Below, in pieces: positions 39,271 to 50,890 of a stretch of 64,000 nt of DNA. The translations under genes were made by a program, and so were the position numbers. Within the stretch, counting starts at the first letter, position 1. The number at the start of each line of letters is the position of its first letter. The DNA is from Vibrio splendidus (GTDB lineage Bacteria; Pseudomonadota; Gammaproteobacteria; Enterobacterales; Vibrionaceae): assembly GCF_003345295.1 (NCBI RefSeq), contig NZ_CP031055.1:1984001-2048000 (forward strand), written 5' to 3'. The notes under the pieces were generated by a model. That model searched no databases. It was not told the DNA's origin and worked only from the letters and a program-made list of their open reading frames with translations.

Positions 39271-40477
39271 CTCGCGCTCCTTTAGAAATTACAACTACAC
39301 CATCGTCAGATACGTGGTAATGCTTTTTGTCTTCTGTCAGGTTTACACCAATTTGAGTGCCCGGTGCGATGTCTGCATCTTTATCAATGATAACGCGACG
39401 AAGTATACAACCCTCACCCACCTTCACATCACCTAATAAAATACTCTCACTAATATCACACGCTGATGCGATATTACTGCGGAAGCCTAATACACTCTTT
39501 TCAATACGCGAACCACGTACGTAACTACCGCTACACACAAGGCTATCAATGATCTGAATGCGACCATTAGCCGAGTCAGTAAACGTCGCTGGTGGTAGTG
39601 GCGGATAGTAAGTGTGTAGAGGCCATTTACGGTTGTATAGCGAGAATGGTGCATCTTTCTTAAGAAGGTCCATATGTGCTTGCCAGTACGCATCAATCGT
39701 ACCTACATCGCGCCAGTAAACTTCTTCTTTCTCACCAGTAATACGGTTGGTGCTGAAATCATAAACAAACACATCACCGCGTGGGAACATGTTTGGAATA
39801 ATGTCTTTCCCGAAGTCATGTGAAGATTCAGGTTTATCTGCATCTTCCGTTAGTTCAGCAAAAAGTTCTTTCGCTTCGAATACGTAGTTGCCCATTGAAA
39901 CGAGCGCTGACTCTGGGTCTCCCGGAATCGACTTAGGATTTGCAGGTTTCTCTTCAAAGCCAATCATACGGCCTTCAGCATCCACCTCGATAACACCGAA
40001 CTCTGATGCTTCAGCAAGCGGCATACGCAGTGCAGAAACGGTTAACGCTGCTTTCTTTTCTTTATGGAAATCAAGCATTTGTTTGATGTCCATTTTATAG
40101 ATATGGTCAGAACCAAAAATACAGACTTGATCAGGTTCTTCCAGCTCCATAAAGCCCATATTTTGGTAGATAGCATCGGCTGTGCCTTCATACCAACGCT
40201 TTCCTTTACGCATTTGCGCAGGAATTGGGTCGATAAAACGATCTGTGATGCCACTGATATTCCAACCTTTTTTCATGTGGTGGAACAGAGATTGTGACTT
40301 AAATTGTGTTAATACGTAGATCTTCATAAGATCAGCATTAACGAAGTTGTTCAAAGCGAAATCAATTAAGCGGTAACTACCACCGAAAGGAACCGAGGGT
40401 TTGCTGCGAGATTCAGTCAAAGGTCTTAAGCGAGAGCCTTCACCACCAGCAAGAATCATTCCCAATACACCAGCCAT
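39260..40477 (-). CDS. glgC: Glucose-1-phosphate adenylyltransferase
   Basis: Makes ADP-glucose from ATP and glucose-1-phosphate, the committed step of glycogen synthesis. The ATG at 40477 (MAGVLGMILAGGEGSRLRPL) follows GGAG by seven bases, giving 405 residues. The nucleotidyl-transferase loop is GGEGSRLRPLTESRSKP, with EGTADAIYQN, the substrate block SMGNYVFE and the C-terminal left-handed beta-helix. The enzyme is usually allosteric. It overlaps glgA. Confidence 0.96.
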   Translation of the reverse strand: MAGVLGMILAGGEGSRLRPLTESRSKPSVPFGGSYRLIDFALNNFVNADLMKIYVLTQFKSQSLFHHMKKGWNISGITDRFIDPIPAQMRKGKRWYEGTADAIYQNMGFMELEEPDQVCIFGSDHIYKMDIKQMLDFHKEKKAALTVSALRMPLAEASEFGVIEVDAEGRMIGFEEKPANPKSIPGDPESALVSMGNYVFEAKELFAELTEDADKPESSHDFGKDIIPNMFPRGDVFVYDFSTNRITGEKEEVYWRDVGTIDAYWQAHMDLLKKDAPFSLYNRKWPLHTYYPPLPPATFTDSANGRIQIIDSLVCSGSYVRGSRIEKSVLGFRSNIASACDISESILLGDVKVGEGCILRRVIIDKDADIAPGTQIGVNLTEDKKHYHVSDDGVVVISKGARVGY

Positions 40478-40967
40478 TTTATTCTCCATATATCTATAGC
40501 TTGTCGATGTCAGTACTCGTAGAGGTGTCTTCCTCTGGGGGATGAGCACTAACACTTATTTCGGTACTTAACGAATATTCATTCACATACAGTGACAATA
40601 TCCTAAGCCAAACGTTGTTATGCGTGCACTATTCTTTGCACTTGGTTTTATATACGTTATCGACTTTTCGGTCGATTTCAATTTTTAATACGCCATTCTG
40701 TGCTATGTAAGCTGATTGCTTTCCTAAGACTTAAAGCAGCTCACACTACACCGTGCGGGCGAAACATTACATTAACACCCGTCACACATCAGGTATACAA
40801 CTAAACACTGATCTTTGAGTTACAATATTTGAATTAAGTTACATTCTCGTTAAAGTTGCATAAGAAGATATAATTAATCATCTCCATTTATTTTACCCTG
40901 TGAATTTAATAAATTCTCGCAATCAACACACCAAATCAACCAGTTGCATAGTTAGTCGTATTTTGGT
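40478..40967. other. Intergenic region upstream of glgC
   Basis: About 490 bp between glgC and the topA terminator. It must contain the glgCA promoter. Small imperfect hairpins such as GTGCA...TGCAC near 40624-40641 occur, but no recognised operator, RNA family or open reading frame. Confidence 0.5.
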
Positions 40968-41000
40968 CAAAAAAAAACAGCCTAATGGCTGTTTTTTTTT
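40968..41000 (-). terminator. Terminator of topA
   Basis: AAACAGCC / GGCTGTTT stem with an ATTA loop, flanked by long A and T runs. Confidence 0.92.
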
Positions 41001-41014
41001 CAAATAACGTTCAG

Positions 41015-43645
41015 TTACTTCTCTTTAGGCTTTTTACGTTTATCCGTAATTTCCCACTTACCATCGATGTACAACGCAGTCCAACCAGATGGTTTACCAT
41101 CCGCTTCAGTACGAACGTAGTTCTCTTTTGTCTTACGACTAAAACGAACGACTGTCGGCTTGCCATCAGGATCAGCAACTGGTGCTGATGTCAGGTATTG
41201 GAATTTAGGTGAAATACGGTCTTTAAAACGCACCAGCTCTTCCACTAATGGCGCACGTGTTTCACGTGATTTAGGAAAGTTGCTCGCTGCCATAAATAGA
41301 CCAGAAGCACCGTCACGAAGTACGAAGTACGCATCTGAGTTTTCACATGGAAGTTCAGGGAAATGCACTGGGTCTTCTTTAGGTGGCGCTACTTCGCCAT
41401 TTCTCAGAATCTTACGAGTGTTCTTGCAATCTTCACTCGTACAGTCCATGTATTTACCGAAACGACCATTCTTCAGAACCATGTCAGAACCACATTTGTC
41501 ACACTCAACAAGTGGACCATCGTAGCCTTTGACTTTGAATTCACCGTGTTCAACCACATAACCTTCACAGTTAGGGTTGTTACCACACACGTGCATCTTA
41601 CGCTTATCATCAATCAGATAAGCATCCATTGCCGTTTCACAAATAGGACAACGCTTTTTCGCTCGAAGTGCTGCTGTTTCAACGTCTTCTTCAAGAACGT
41701 TGATAATACCTTCTTCATCACCAAGGTTGATTGTTGTCTTACAACGCTCTTTTGGTGGAAGTGCATAACCAGAACAACCTAGGAATACGCCTGTCGAAGC
41801 TGTACGAATACCCATTTTACGGCTACAAGTTGGACACTCAATATCGGTTTCTACGATATGATTTGGCTTCATGCCACCAGCGTCTTCGTCTAGATCCGCT
41901 TTTTCCAAATCGCCAGTAAAGTCTTCGAAGAAGTTATCTAGCACGCCTTTCCAGCTTGCTTCGCCTTCTGCAATTTGGTCTAACTTCTGCTCCATACGAG
42001 CAGTAAAGTCATAGTTCATTAGATCATCGAAACTGCCATCTAGACGGTCAGTAACAATTTCACCCATCTTCTCAGCATAGAAACGGCGCTGTTCAACTTT
42101 TACATAACCGCGATCTTGAATCGTCGAGATGATTGATGCGTAAGTTGAAGGACGACCAATACCGCGCTTCTCAAGCTCTTTAACCAGCGCAGCTTCAGTG
42201 AAACGTGCTGGTGGCTTAGTGAAGTGCTGTTTAGGGTCGAGTGCGATTAAGTCTAGCTTTTCACCAACCTGTACAGCAGGAAGAATAGTATCTTCATTTT
42301 TGCCCATTGGACGTTGAACGCGAGTCCAACCGTCAAACTTAAGAATACGGCCTTTCGCTTTTAGCGTGTACTCATCCGCTTTAACGCTTACTGTCGTTGA
42401 ATCGTATTGCGCAGGTGTCATTTGACAAGCAACGAATTGATTCCAAATCAGTGAATATAGCTTGTGTGCGTCTGCGTCTACGCCGTTTAAGTCTTCCGAC
42501 TTAACATCTACACTTGAAGGACGAATCGCTTCGTGGGCCTCTTGAGCGCCCTCCTTGCTGCCGTATACAAGTGCTTTAGGTGGAAGATATTGCTCGCCGT
42601 ACTCAGAACCAATGTATTCACGAGCGGCTTCAACAGCTTCTGAACTCAAGTTGGTTGAGTCAGTACGCATATAAGTGATGTAACCCGCTTCATACAAACG
42701 TTGAGCCAACATCATGGTTTTCTTCACGCCGTAACCAAGACGCGTACTCGCCGCTTGTTGCAGCGTAGACGTGATGTAAGGTGCAGACGGCTTACTCTTA
42801 GTTGGGCGGTCTTCACGTTTACATACTTCGTATTGAGCTTTTTCTAAAACGCTAACTGCAGCTTGTGTTTGCGCTTCATTATCAGGTTTAAACGCAACAC
42901 CGTCTTTCTGAGCAACTTGCAGTCTGAAATCTGTTTTCTCTGCTGTTTTGGTATCAGCATGCACATCCCAGAACTCTTCGGGGATAAAAGCGTTGATCTC
43001 GCGCTCGCGCTCAACCAGTAGTTTTACAGCGACTGATTGAACACGGCCAGCGGATAGGCCTCGTGCTACTTTCTTCCAAAGCAGTGGCGACACCATAAAG
43101 CCAACAACACGGTCCATAAAACGTCGTGCTTGTTGTGCGTTTACGCCATCAATGTTTAGCTCACCTGGAGTTTCAAAAGCTTGTTGGATAGCATTTTTGG
43201 TAATTTCGTTAAAAACCACTCGCTTGTATCGCGTTTCATCACCACCGATGATCTCACGAAGGTGCCATGCGATAGCTTCTCCTTCGCGATCCAAATCGGT
43301 TGCGAGATAAACATGGTCTGCGTTCTCAGCCAGTTTTTGCAATTCAGCAACGACTTTTTCTTTACCAGGTAAAATTTGGTAGTTCGCTTCCCACTCTTGA
43401 TATGGGTTGATACCCATCTTTTTAATGAGAGCTTTGCGATCTTTTTCTTTCTTGATACGAGCTTTATCTTCTGGGCTCATACCCTTGGTTGAAACTGCAG
43501 CAGCCTTTTGACCAGTACTTTGACCCGCCGTTGGTAAATCACGTACGTGACCTACACTCGACTTAACGACAAAGTCTTTGCCAAGATATTTATTGATAGT
43601 TTTAGCCTTGGCTGGCGACTCCACTATAACGAGCGATTTACCCAT
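41015..43645 (-). CDS. topA: DNA topoisomerase I
   Basis: Type IA topoisomerase that relaxes negative supercoils, 876 residues from the ATG at 43645 ([20 protein letters not shown]). Toprim domain with [11 protein letters not shown] and [15 protein letters not shown]; the catalytic tyrosine lies in [18 protein letters not shown]. The C-terminus has three Topo_C4 zinc ribbons ([30 protein letters not shown]), then a basic tail ending DKRKKPKEK. Upstream lies yciN, as in enterics. Confidence 0.98.
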   Translation of the reverse strand: MGKSLVIVESPAKAKTINKYLGKDFVVKSSVGHVRDLPTAGQSTGQKAAAVSTKGMSPEDKARIKKEKDRKALIKKMGINPYQEWEANYQILPGKEKVVAELQKLAENADHVYLATDLDREGEAIAWHLREIIGGDETRYKRVVFNEITKNAIQQAFETPGELNIDGVNAQQARRFMDRVVGFMVSPLLWKKVARGLSAGRVQSVAVKLLVEREREINAFIPEEFWDVHADTKTAEKTDFRLQVAQKDGVAFKPDNEAQTQAAVSVLEKAQYEVCKREDRPTKSKPSAPYITSTLQQAASTRLGYGVKKTMMLAQRLYEAGYITYMRTDSTNLSSEAVEAAREYIGSEYGEQYLPPKALVYGSKEGAQEAHEAIRPSSVDVKSEDLNGVDADAHKLYSLIWNQFVACQMTPAQYDSTTVSVKADEYTLKAKGRILKFDGWTRVQRPMGKNEDTILPAVQVGEKLDLIALDPKQHFTKPPARFTEAALVKELEKRGIGRPSTYASIISTIQDRGYVKVEQRRFYAEKMGEIVTDRLDGSFDDLMNYDFTARMEQKLDQIAEGEASWKGVLDNFFEDFTGDLEKADLDEDAGGMKPNHIVETDIECPTCSRKMGIRTASTGVFLGCSGYALPPKERCKTTINLGDEEGIINVLEEDVETAALRAKKRCPICETAMDAYLIDDKRKMHVCGNNPNCEGYVVEHGEFKVKGYDGPLVECDKCGSDMVLKNGRFGKYMDCTSEDCKNTRKILRNGEVAPPKEDPVHFPELPCENSDAYFVLRDGASGLFMAASNFPKSRETRAPLVEELVRFKDRISPKFQYLTSAPVADPDGKPTVVRFSRKTKENYVRTEADGKPSGWTALYIDGKWEITDKRKKPKEK

Positions 43646-44084
43646 ATTGACTCTAACGTCCTTAATCACGATGCTTCAGCACCAACAATTTAGCTTGTGG
43701 GCTTTTACGCATGATATTCTAAATTCATTGCTTCTTTTTTTACTATTGTGCGAGATTACTAGAAGATCAACCGCTTTTTTCAAAATTGGATCTGATCGCT
43801 CGACAATTCGACGACTCATAGAGAAAAGGGGCACAATATAAAGAAGCTATAAAGTACTCACTAAGAATACTTGCAAGAGCCTATTCATCAGGCATTACGT
43901 CTAAACGGGCTCATACTAAGCTTGTCCGCGAATCTAACGCGAGCCCCATTCAATTATTTTTGCCGTAAATCACAAAATAAATTGTGGATGTTTAAAAAGA
44001 CTCTCTTAATCGGTTGTGAAATCATTGAATTTCTAGTTCGACACCATAAACTCAACGTTATATTCAGTTATCAGAGATAAACTC
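43646..44084. other. Divergent intergenic region, topA / yciN
   Basis: About 440 bp holding the topA and yciN promoters. An open frame of 69 codons at 43871-44080 has no recognisable family or Shine-Dalgarno sequence, so I do not call it. Confidence 0.45.
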
Positions 44085-44330
44085 ATGACAAAGAAAGTAA
44101 TAGCAGAATTTGATTTACTGCTTATCGCAAACCAAATTATCCAATCACATGATGACTACATTGAAGGCATGCGCGCAAACAGCGTAGTAGAAAAAGACGA
44201 TGTCCTCATCTTCAAAGGTGAATACTTCTTAGACAGCAATGGAATGCCGACAGAGAATACAACCGCAGTATTTAACATGTTTAAATACTTAGCGCACCAT
44301 CTTTCAAAAGAATTTACGCTTCAACAATAA
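44085..44330 (+). CDS. yciN: YciN, DUF2498 family protein
   Basis: 81-residue cytoplasmic protein of the DUF2498/YciN family. Conserved features are LLLIANQIIQSHDDYIEGMR, VLIFKGEYFLDSNGMPTENT and a helical C-terminus. Its position next to topA is the same as in E. coli, which supports the name. Function unknown. Confidence 0.88.
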   Translation: MTKKVIAEFDLLLIANQIIQSHDDYIEGMRANSVVEKDDVLIFKGEYFLDSNGMPTENTTAVFNMFKYLAHHLSKEFTLQQ

Positions 44331-44332
44331 CG

Positions 44333-44362
44333 AAAAAGCTTGCCATTTAGGCAAGCTTTTTT
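44333..44362. terminator. Bidirectional terminator
   Basis: AAGCTTGCC / GGCAAGCTT stem with flanking A and T runs, between convergent yciN and aroA. Confidence 0.9.
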
Positions 44363-44392
44363 ACTTCCTGGACCGTTATATGCTTAGCATTT

Positions 44393-45673
44393 TTATTGAC
44401 TCAGCATTTTCAGCTTGTCGAAGTAGTCAGGGAAAGTCTTTGAAGTACAACCTGGATCATTAATTGTCACAGGTGTATCACTCAACGCCACCAACGAGAA
44501 ACACATCGCCATACGGTGATCATCATAGGTATCGATCGCCGCATGTGTCAGTTGAGCAACAGGGTTAACGATGATGTAATCTTCACCCTCTTCGACCTCT
44601 GCGCCAACTTTACGAAGCTCTGTCGCCATCGCCGCTAAGCGATCGGTCTCTTTCACACGCCAGTTGTAAACATTACGGATTGCCGTTGTTCCTTTAGCAA
44701 ACAAAGCTGTCGTTGCGATAGTCATCGCTGCATCTGGGATATGGTTATAGTCCATATCGATGCCTTTCAGCTCACCACAACGAGAGATCACGTAGTCGTC
44801 ACCCCATTCGATTTCTGCACCCATTTTCTCAAGCGCATCAGCAAATTGGATATCACCTTGGATACTATTTTTACCAATACCCGTTACTTTAATCTCACCC
44901 CCTTTAATCGCTGCGGCAGCAAGGAAGTATGACGCAGATGATGCATCACCCTCAACCAAGAAATCACCCGGTGCTGAGTAAGATTGCCCAGTCGGAATTA
45001 CGAACTCTTGGTAATCGTTGTTGATCACATCCACACCAAATTGTTTCATAATGTGTAGCGTGATATCGATGTAAGGTTTAGAAACCAATTCACCCTCAAT
45101 TTTGATTGTTACCTCACCTTCAGCTAAAGGCGCAGCCATCAAAAATGCCGTCAAAAATTGGCTAGAGATAGAACCATCGATTGAAACCGTACCGCTTTTA
45201 AGGCCAGTACCCGTGATCTTCAATGGTGGGTAATTTTCGTTTTCTAGGTATTCAACGTCGGCGCCGGCTTCTTGCAGTGCAGTCACTAGGTGACCGATTG
45301 GTCGCTCTTTCATGCGAGGCTCGCCAGTCAGAACATATTCACCACGACCCAAACAAAGTGCAGCAGCTAGCGGGCGCATCGCCGTACCCGCATTGCCTAA
45401 GAAAAGCTCTAGGGTTTTGTCACTTGAGAATGCACCACCCACGCCCGTCACTTCACAGACGGTTTTATCTGCAGAAAGCTGATAATCAACACCTAATTGC
45501 GTCAAGGCATTCAGCATATGGCGAATATCATCACTGTCTAGTAAGTTTGTTAGGCGCGTGGTTCCAGTTGAAAGTGCAGCCAAAAGAAGCGCACGGTTGG
45601 AAACACTTTTTGAGCCAGGTAGATTAACTTCCCCGCTCACTTTTTGAATTGGTTGTAACGTAAGGCTTTCCAT
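44393..45673 (-). CDS. aroA: 3-phosphoshikimate 1-carboxyvinyltransferase (EPSP synthase)
   Basis: Sixth step of the shikimate pathway: transfers enolpyruvyl from PEP to shikimate-3-phosphate. 426 residues, as in E. coli. Signatures are the N-terminal [17 protein letters not shown], the PEP-site [18 protein letters not shown], the central [19 protein letters not shown] and the C-terminal [16 protein letters not shown]. The sequence is class I type. Single gene here, not linked to serC. Confidence 0.98.
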   Translation of the reverse strand: MESLTLQPIQKVSGEVNLPGSKSVSNRALLLAALSTGTTRLTNLLDSDDIRHMLNALTQLGVDYQLSADKTVCEVTGVGGAFSSDKTLELFLGNAGTAMRPLAAALCLGRGEYVLTGEPRMKERPIGHLVTALQEAGADVEYLENENYPPLKITGTGLKSGTVSIDGSISSQFLTAFLMAAPLAEGEVTIKIEGELVSKPYIDITLHIMKQFGVDVINNDYQEFVIPTGQSYSAPGDFLVEGDASSASYFLAAAAIKGGEIKVTGIGKNSIQGDIQFADALEKMGAEIEWGDDYVISRCGELKGIDMDYNHIPDAAMTIATTALFAKGTTAIRNVYNWRVKETDRLAAMATELRKVGAEVEEGEDYIIVNPVAQLTHAAIDTYDDHRMAMCFSLVALSDTPVTINDPGCTSKTFPDYFDKLKMLSQ

Positions 45674-45835
45674 TAAATCTTATAGTCCTTGTACCACCCG
45701 AAGTCACTGGCGCGTATTTATTTTCGGGTGATGAATAATTCTTCGTACTTGCAGACTAACGAACTTTTCCAATGAACTCCAGAGCTAATCCCCTCGATAA
45801 AGGCGATTAATTAGCCAACCAAACATATTTATATA

Positions 45836-46291
45836 CTAGTACACGAGATCAACTCGGACGCCGTCTGAAAAATAGAGAATTCGCACATCATCACCTCGGT
45901 TAAACAACATCGAGTTATCGACGTCTTGAATGATGTTAACCAACTTGTCATCTTTAGTTTTGACCAATAACTCGACGAGCTTATATTCCACTTTGTATTG
46001 TGTGTTACCTCGATTGCGAGCAATCCCGGCGCCCGCCACAGCACCGACGGCCGTTGCGACTTCTTTGCCGGTACCGCCACCAAATTGATTACCTATCAAG
46101 CCACCAATAGCCGCACCTAACAAGGTTTCCCAACCATTCGCTTTCGACTCTACGATCTCTTGTTGGGTAATGTATCTGACTGTGTCAATCTCACCATAAA
46201 CGACCTCATTGACTGGTCGAGCTTGGTTTCTGTTGTAAGCTGCATTTGCCAACATGGGCAAAACAAGTAAAATCCAAAGCAACTTTTTCAT
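45836..46291 (-). CDS. Glycine-zipper outer-membrane protein (SlyB-like)
   Basis: 151 residues. The signal peptide MKKLLWILLVLPMLANA ends near ANA/AY with no lipobox Cys. A glycine zipper with GxxxG repeats, LLGAAIGGLIGNQFGGGTG and ATAVGAVAGAGIA, lies at about 56-92. A beta-rich C-terminus follows (VEYKLVELLVKTKDDK). This is the glycine-zipper 2TM architecture of SlyB/YcfJ-like proteins linked to envelope stress in enterics. It is divergent from aat. Confidence 0.85.
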   Translation of the reverse strand: MKKLLWILLVLPMLANAAYNRNQARPVNEVVYGEIDTVRYITQQEIVESKANGWETLLGAAIGGLIGNQFGGGTGKEVATAVGAVAGAGIARNRGNTQYKVEYKLVELLVKTKDDKLVNIIQDVDNSMLFNRGDDVRILYFSDGVRVDLVY

Positions 46292-46344
46292 GGTAAAACT
46301 CCTAAAGACCTCTTGGTCAGTGATTAATCTGTAACGCGGTACTT

Positions 46345-47058
46345 ATGACTATATACCTAACCGAACTTGATACTACTAGTATAGAGTTTCCTTCGCCTTT
46401 CGACGCGCTTGATGAACCTAACGGTCTGCTCACCTTCGGTGGTGATTTGTCACCCATGCGAATTTTAAACGCTTATAGCCAAGGTATATTTCCATGGTAC
46501 GGCCCAGGGGAGCCTATACTTTGGTGGAGCCCTGCACCACGAGCGGTATTTAATCCTAAGACATTCGAACCGTCAAAAAGTCTTAAAAAGTTTCAAAGAA
46601 AGCATAATTACCGTGTCAGCATCAACCAAGCGACAGACAAAGTGATTGGCTACTGCTCCTCGCTAAGACCCGAAGAAGAAACTTGGCTAAACGGTGACAT
46701 GCAGTCAGCGTACCGCGAACTTTCTTCATTAGGTTTCTGCCACTCCGTTGAGGTTTGGCAAGGCGACGAGCTTATCGGCGGACTTTACGGTTTGCAAAGA
46801 GGCCAAGTCTTTTGTGGTGAATCGATGTTTAGTCTGAAGACCAATGCCTCTAAAATTGCACTGTGGTACTTTTGTGAACACTTTACACGATTCGGAGGAA
46901 AGCTCATCGATTGCCAAGTCATGAACCCTCATTTGGAATCCTTGGGCGCTATCGAAGTAGAAAGAGATGAGTTCCTTAGTGCTTTGAAAATACTTAAAGA
47001 AAATCAACTTAGCGATGGATGTTTTAAATCACAATGGCTAGAGGGAACGCCTTCATGA
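46345..47058 (+). CDS. aat: Leucyl/phenylalanyl-tRNA-protein transferase
   Basis: Adds Leu or Phe from aminoacyl-tRNA to N-terminal Arg or Lys, creating type 2 N-degrons. It has 237 residues, with family blocks PNGLLTFGGDLSPMRILNAY, GIFPWYGPGEPILWWSPAPR and FCGESMFSLKTNASKIAL. Its TGA overlaps the ATG of bpt (ATGA), so the two transferases are co-translated. The ClpS-ClpA machinery is encoded 1.2 kb downstream. Confidence 0.97.
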   Translation: MTIYLTELDTTSIEFPSPFDALDEPNGLLTFGGDLSPMRILNAYSQGIFPWYGPGEPILWWSPAPRAVFNPKTFEPSKSLKKFQRKHNYRVSINQATDKVIGYCSSLRPEEETWLNGDMQSAYRELSSLGFCHSVEVWQGDELIGGLYGLQRGQVFCGESMFSLKTNASKIALWYFCEHFTRFGGKLIDCQVMNPHLESLGAIEVERDEFLSALKILKENQLSDGCFKSQWLEGTPS

Positions 47059-47753
47059 GTTCAGATTTACAACAAATCAGAATTGGATTGACCGATAACC
47101 ATGCTTGCAGCTACCTGCCACATCTTCAAGAAAGAGTGGCGGTCACGCTTGATGAGCACATGCATACTTCAGATAATTATGAAGTCCTGCTCGCCAACGG
47201 ATTTCGCCGCAGTGGAGCGACCATTTATAAGCCACATTGCGATAATTGCTCTGCGTGCCAAGCTATTCGCCTCTCGATTCCCGAGGTCAAGCTTTCCAAA
47301 AGCCAACGACGAATCCTCAACAAAGCCAAATCACTACGTTGGGAATTGAAAGACGAGATGGATGACAACTGGTTTGACTTATATAGTCGCTATATAACCG
47401 CTCGTCACCGTTCCGGAACCATGTATCCCCCAAAAAAAGAAGAGTTTCTACAATTCTCTAAAAATGAATGGCTTGCCACAAAGTTCATGCACATCTATGA
47501 TGATAGCCAGTTAGTCGGCATCGCCGTCACTGATGTGATGTCTCACTGCACAAGCGCATTTTATACCTTCTTCGATCCTGATATCGACATCTCTATGGGA
47601 ACACTAGGTGTTCTGTTTCAAATCCAGCACGCCCAGAAAGAACAGAAACAGTGGTTATATTTGGGTTATCAAATCGATGAATGTCCTGCGATGAACTATA
47701 AAGTACGATTTCAACGTCATCAAAGGCTAGTAAATCAGCGGTGGCAAGGGTAG
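47055..47753 (+). CDS. bpt: Aspartate/glutamate leucyltransferase (Bpt)
   Basis: Transfers Leu to N-terminal Asp or Glu, extending the N-degron pathway to acidic residues; this enzyme is absent from E. coli. It has 232 residues from the ATG at 47055 (MSSDLQQIRIG), which overlaps the aat stop. The N-terminal ATE domain carries HCDNCSACQAIRL. The C-terminal GNAT-like half contains SAFYTFFDPDIDISMGTLGV and YLGYQIDECPAMNYKVRFQ. Confidence 0.96.
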   Translation: MSSDLQQIRIGLTDNHACSYLPHLQERVAVTLDEHMHTSDNYEVLLANGFRRSGATIYKPHCDNCSACQAIRLSIPEVKLSKSQRRILNKAKSLRWELKDEMDDNWFDLYSRYITARHRSGTMYPPKKEEFLQFSKNEWLATKFMHIYDDSQLVGIAVTDVMSHCTSAFYTFFDPDIDISMGTLGVLFQIQHAQKEQKQWLYLGYQIDECPAMNYKVRFQRHQRLVNQRWQG

Positions 47754-47834
47754 AATACGCGACAACTTTACATATTTTGATTTTAACGGCACAATCAAGC
47801 CGTTGAAAACCGCCAAATTTCGAAAGAGGATTAG

Positions 47835-48053
<219 letters not shown>

Positions 48054-48079
48054 TTTTTAATTACCGAATACGATAAGAA

Positions 48080-48104
48080 GCGGAGCTTTATGCTCCGTTT
48101 TTTA
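48080..48104 (+). terminator. Terminator of infA
   Basis: CGGAGC / GCTCCG stem with a 5-base loop, followed by TTTTTTAT. Confidence 0.9.
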
Positions 48105-48157
48105 TCGCCTGAATTTTTTACCACTCCAACAACACCAATCTCGCATCTCGCAAGCAT

Positions 48158-48186
48158 AAAAAACGCACAACCGAAGTCATGCGTTT
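48158..48186 (-). terminator. Terminator of clpSA
   Basis: On the minus strand a stem AACGCATGAC / GTTGTGCGTT closed by a TTCG tetraloop (two wobble pairs), followed by TTTTATG. Confidence 0.85.
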
Positions 48187-48256
48187 ATTATCGTGATTAG
48201 CTGTACCGCGCTCTCAATAAGCAATCAGCAACAGCTTAAGCTGTTAAGAAATAGGC

Positions 48257-50530
48257 TTAATGCATAACCTCTTCTTTAGCACCAACATAGATGAAATCTA
48301 GATCGTCTTTTATCAGGGATACTTTAACCGTACCGCCGTCAACCAAACTACCAAACAGTAATTCATTAGCAAGAGGCTTTTTAAGCTTCTCTTGAATCAC
48401 TCGTCCCATAGGACGCGCACCCATAGTCTTGTCATAACCTCTTTCAGCTAACCAATGACGAGCATCCTCAGAAACTTCTAAAGACACGCCACGAGCGTCC
48501 AGTTGAACCTGAAGCTCAACAATGAACTTGTCGACAACTTGGTTAATCACACTTGGATCAAGGCTGTTGAACCAAATGACATTATCAAGACGGTTACGGA
48601 ACTCAGGTGTAAATACCTTTTTGATTTCACCCATCGCGTCTGGCGCATGATCTTGTTGGATCAGACCGATCGATTTCTTCTCAGTTTCAGCAACACCAGC
48701 ATTGGTCGTCATCACAAGGATCACGTTACGGAAATCCGCTTTACGACCGTTGTTGTCAGTTAGCGTGCCGTTGTCCATCACCTGTAGTAACAAGTTAAAG
48801 ATATCTGGGTGAGCCTTCTCTATCTCATCAAGTAACACAACAGAGTGTGGATTCTTGATTACAGCATCAGTGAGTAGACCACCTTGGTCATAACCAACAT
48901 AACCAGGAGGAGCACCGATCAAACGGCTCACAGAGTGACGCTCACCGTACTCAGACATGTCAAAGCGCAACAGTTCAATACCCATCAACTTAGACAGCTG
49001 TACAGTCACCTCTGTTTTACCTACACCAGTTGGACCAGCGAATAGGAATGAACCAACAGGTTTATTGTCTGCACCCAATCCTGCACGAGTCAGCTTAATC
49101 GCTTCGCTCAATACATCGATCGCTGGGTCTTGTCCGAATACCAACATTTTCATGCGGTCATCCAGTTTCTGTAACGTATCTTTGTCTGAAGATGATACTG
49201 ACTTCTCAGGAATACGAGCCATTTTCGCAACCATTGACTCAATATCAGCCACGCTTACCGTTTTCTTACGACGGCTTGCTGGTGCCAAACGACTACGAGC
49301 GCCGGCTTCATCAATCACGTCAATTGCCTTATCTGGAAGGTGACGTTCATTAATGTATTTAGCTGACAACTCCACAGCGGCACGCAACGCTTTGTTGGTG
49401 TAACGCACTTCGTGGTGAGCTTCGTATTTTGGCTTCAAACCGATCAGAATCTTGGTTGTGTCATCTAGTGATGGTTCAACAATATCAATTTTCTGGAAGC
49501 GACGAGCTAAAGCACGCTCCTTCTCAAAAATGCTGCTGTACTCTTGGTATGTCGTTGAGCCGATGCAACGTAATTTACCGCTGCTTAGTAGTGGCTTAAT
49601 TAAGTTTGCCGCATCAACCTGACCACCCGATGCTGCACCTGCACCAATAATGGTGTGGATCTCATCAATGAATAGGATTGCGTCTTCTTCTTTCTCCAGT
49701 TGCTTAAGAATCGCTTTAAAACGTTTCTCAAAGTCACCACGGTATTTGGTCCCAGCTAGAAGTGAACCAATATCTAAAGAATAAATCACACTACTCTGAA
49801 TGATTTCAGGTACTTGACCTTCAACAATACGCCATGCAAGACCTTCAGCGATTGCGGTCTTACCCACACCCGCTTCACCCACTAACAAAGGGTTGTTTTT
49901 ACGACGACGACATAGAACTTGAACCGTACGCTCAAGCTCTTTATCACGCCCGATAAGCGGATCGATATTACCTTGTTTCGCCACTTCGTTAAGGTTAGTT
50001 GCAAAATTTTCTAGACGATCTTCAGAATTAGCTTCTTCTGCATTCTCTGCGCCACCAAATGAATCAGACGGTGATGAACTATCACCTTCGTTACTGGCTT
50101 TGGTAATGCCATGAGAAATAAAGTTAACAATATCTAAGCGACTAATGTCGTTTTTCTTGAGCAAATATGCCGCGTGAGATTCTTGCTCACTGAAAATAGC
50201 CACAAGTACATTTGCACCTGTAACTTCGCTACGACCTGAAGACTGAACATGAAAAACAGCGCGTTGAAGTACTCGTTGGAAGCTCAACGTAGGCTGAGTC
50301 TCACGAGTCTCGTCACTTTCTGGGATAAGTGGGGTTGTTTGATCGATAAAAATATCGAGCTCATTGCGAAGAGCATCGAGATCAGCCTGACAAGCTTGGA
50401 GCGCTTCCTTGGCCGCATCATTTTCTAATAATGCTAGTAGGAGGTGTTCGACAGTCATGAATTCATGTCGCTTGTCTCGCGCACGAGCAAATGCACCATT
50501 TAAACTCGTCTCTAATTCTTTATTTAGCAT
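48257..50530 (-). CDS. clpA: ClpA, ATPase subunit of ClpAP
   Basis: AAA+ unfoldase of 757 residues that feeds ClpP. N-domain (1-145) binds ClpS. Two AAA modules follow: the first with Walker [14 protein letters not shown] and Walker [20 protein letters not shown], the second with [16 protein letters not shown] and [16 protein letters not shown]. The IGF/IGL-type ClpP loop is visible as [12 protein letters not shown] strong AGGAGGT Shine-Dalgarno sequence precedes the ATG. It is encoded 39 bp after clpS. Confidence 0.98.
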   Translation of the reverse strand: MLNKELETSLNGAFARARDKRHEFMTVEHLLLALLENDAAKEALQACQADLDALRNELDIFIDQTTPLIPESDETRETQPTLSFQRVLQRAVFHVQSSGRSEVTGANVLVAIFSEQESHAAYLLKKNDISRLDIVNFISHGITKASNEGDSSSPSDSFGGAENAEEANSEDRLENFATNLNEVAKQGNIDPLIGRDKELERTVQVLCRRRKNNPLLVGEAGVGKTAIAEGLAWRIVEGQVPEIIQSSVIYSLDIGSLLAGTKYRGDFEKRFKAILKQLEKEEDAILFIDEIHTIIGAGAASGGQVDAANLIKPLLSSGKLRCIGSTTYQEYSSIFEKERALARRFQKIDIVEPSLDDTTKILIGLKPKYEAHHEVRYTNKALRAAVELSAKYINERHLPDKAIDVIDEAGARSRLAPASRRKKTVSVADIESMVAKMARIPEKSVSSSDKDTLQKLDDRMKMLVFGQDPAIDVLSEAIKLTRAGLGADNKPVGSFLFAGPTGVGKTEVTVQLSKLMGIELLRFDMSEYGERHSVSRLIGAPPGYVGYDQGGLLTDAVIKNPHSVVLLDEIEKAHPDIFNLLLQVMDNGTLTDNNGRKADFRNVILVMTTNAGVAETEKKSIGLIQQDHAPDAMGEIKKVFTPEFRNRLDNVIWFNSLDPSVINQVVDKFIVELQVQLDARGVSLEVSEDARHWLAERGYDKTMGARPMGRVIQEKLKKPLANELLFGSLVDGGTVKVSLIKDDLDFIYVGAKEEVMH

Positions 50531-50569
50531 AAGTACCTCCTAAGGGAACAACAGTGTTGTTCGAGCAAT

Positions 50570-50890
50570 TTATACTTGCTCCATTGTACATAGTAGCGGA
50601 TGCTCATTTTCCTTTGAGTACATCTTTACTTGCGCTACCTTTGTTTCCGCTATTTCAGCACTGTATGTGCCGCATATAGCTTTACCTTCATAATGAACCT
50701 TGAGCATCACTTCCGTTGCTTGTTCGATATCTAGTGAGAAGAATCGCTCTAGGATCTCGATTACAAAGTCCATAGGCGTGTAGTCATCGTTATTCAATAC
50801 AACGTTATACATCGCCGGTGGCTTTACTTTTGTCTCTTCTTTCTCCAGTAAATCTGAGCCTGGAGATGCCCATTCAAAGTTTCTGCTCAT
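50570..50890 (-). CDS. clpS: ClpS, N-degron adaptor for ClpAP
   Basis: 106-residue adaptor that binds N-terminal Leu, Phe, Trp and Tyr and delivers substrates to ClpA. The hydrophobic pocket and binding motifs are [39 protein letters not shown] and [17 protein letters not shown]. It forms the clpSA unit, divergent from cspD. Confidence 0.97.
   Translation of the reverse strand: MSRNFEWASPGSDLLEKEETKVKPPAMYNVVLNNDDYTPMDFVIEILERFFSLDIEQATEVMLKVHYEGKAICGTYSAEIAETKVAQVKMYSKENEHPLLCTMEQV

Noticed and set aside
43871..44080. 69-codon open frame between topA and yciN
   Set aside because: No recognisable family, no clear Shine-Dalgarno sequence, and it lies in an AT-rich divergent promoter region.
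45781..45825. Imperfect inverted repeat GCTAAT / ATTAGC between aroA and the glycine-zipper gene
   Set aside because: No T-run and poor inner pairing; not distinguishable from chance.
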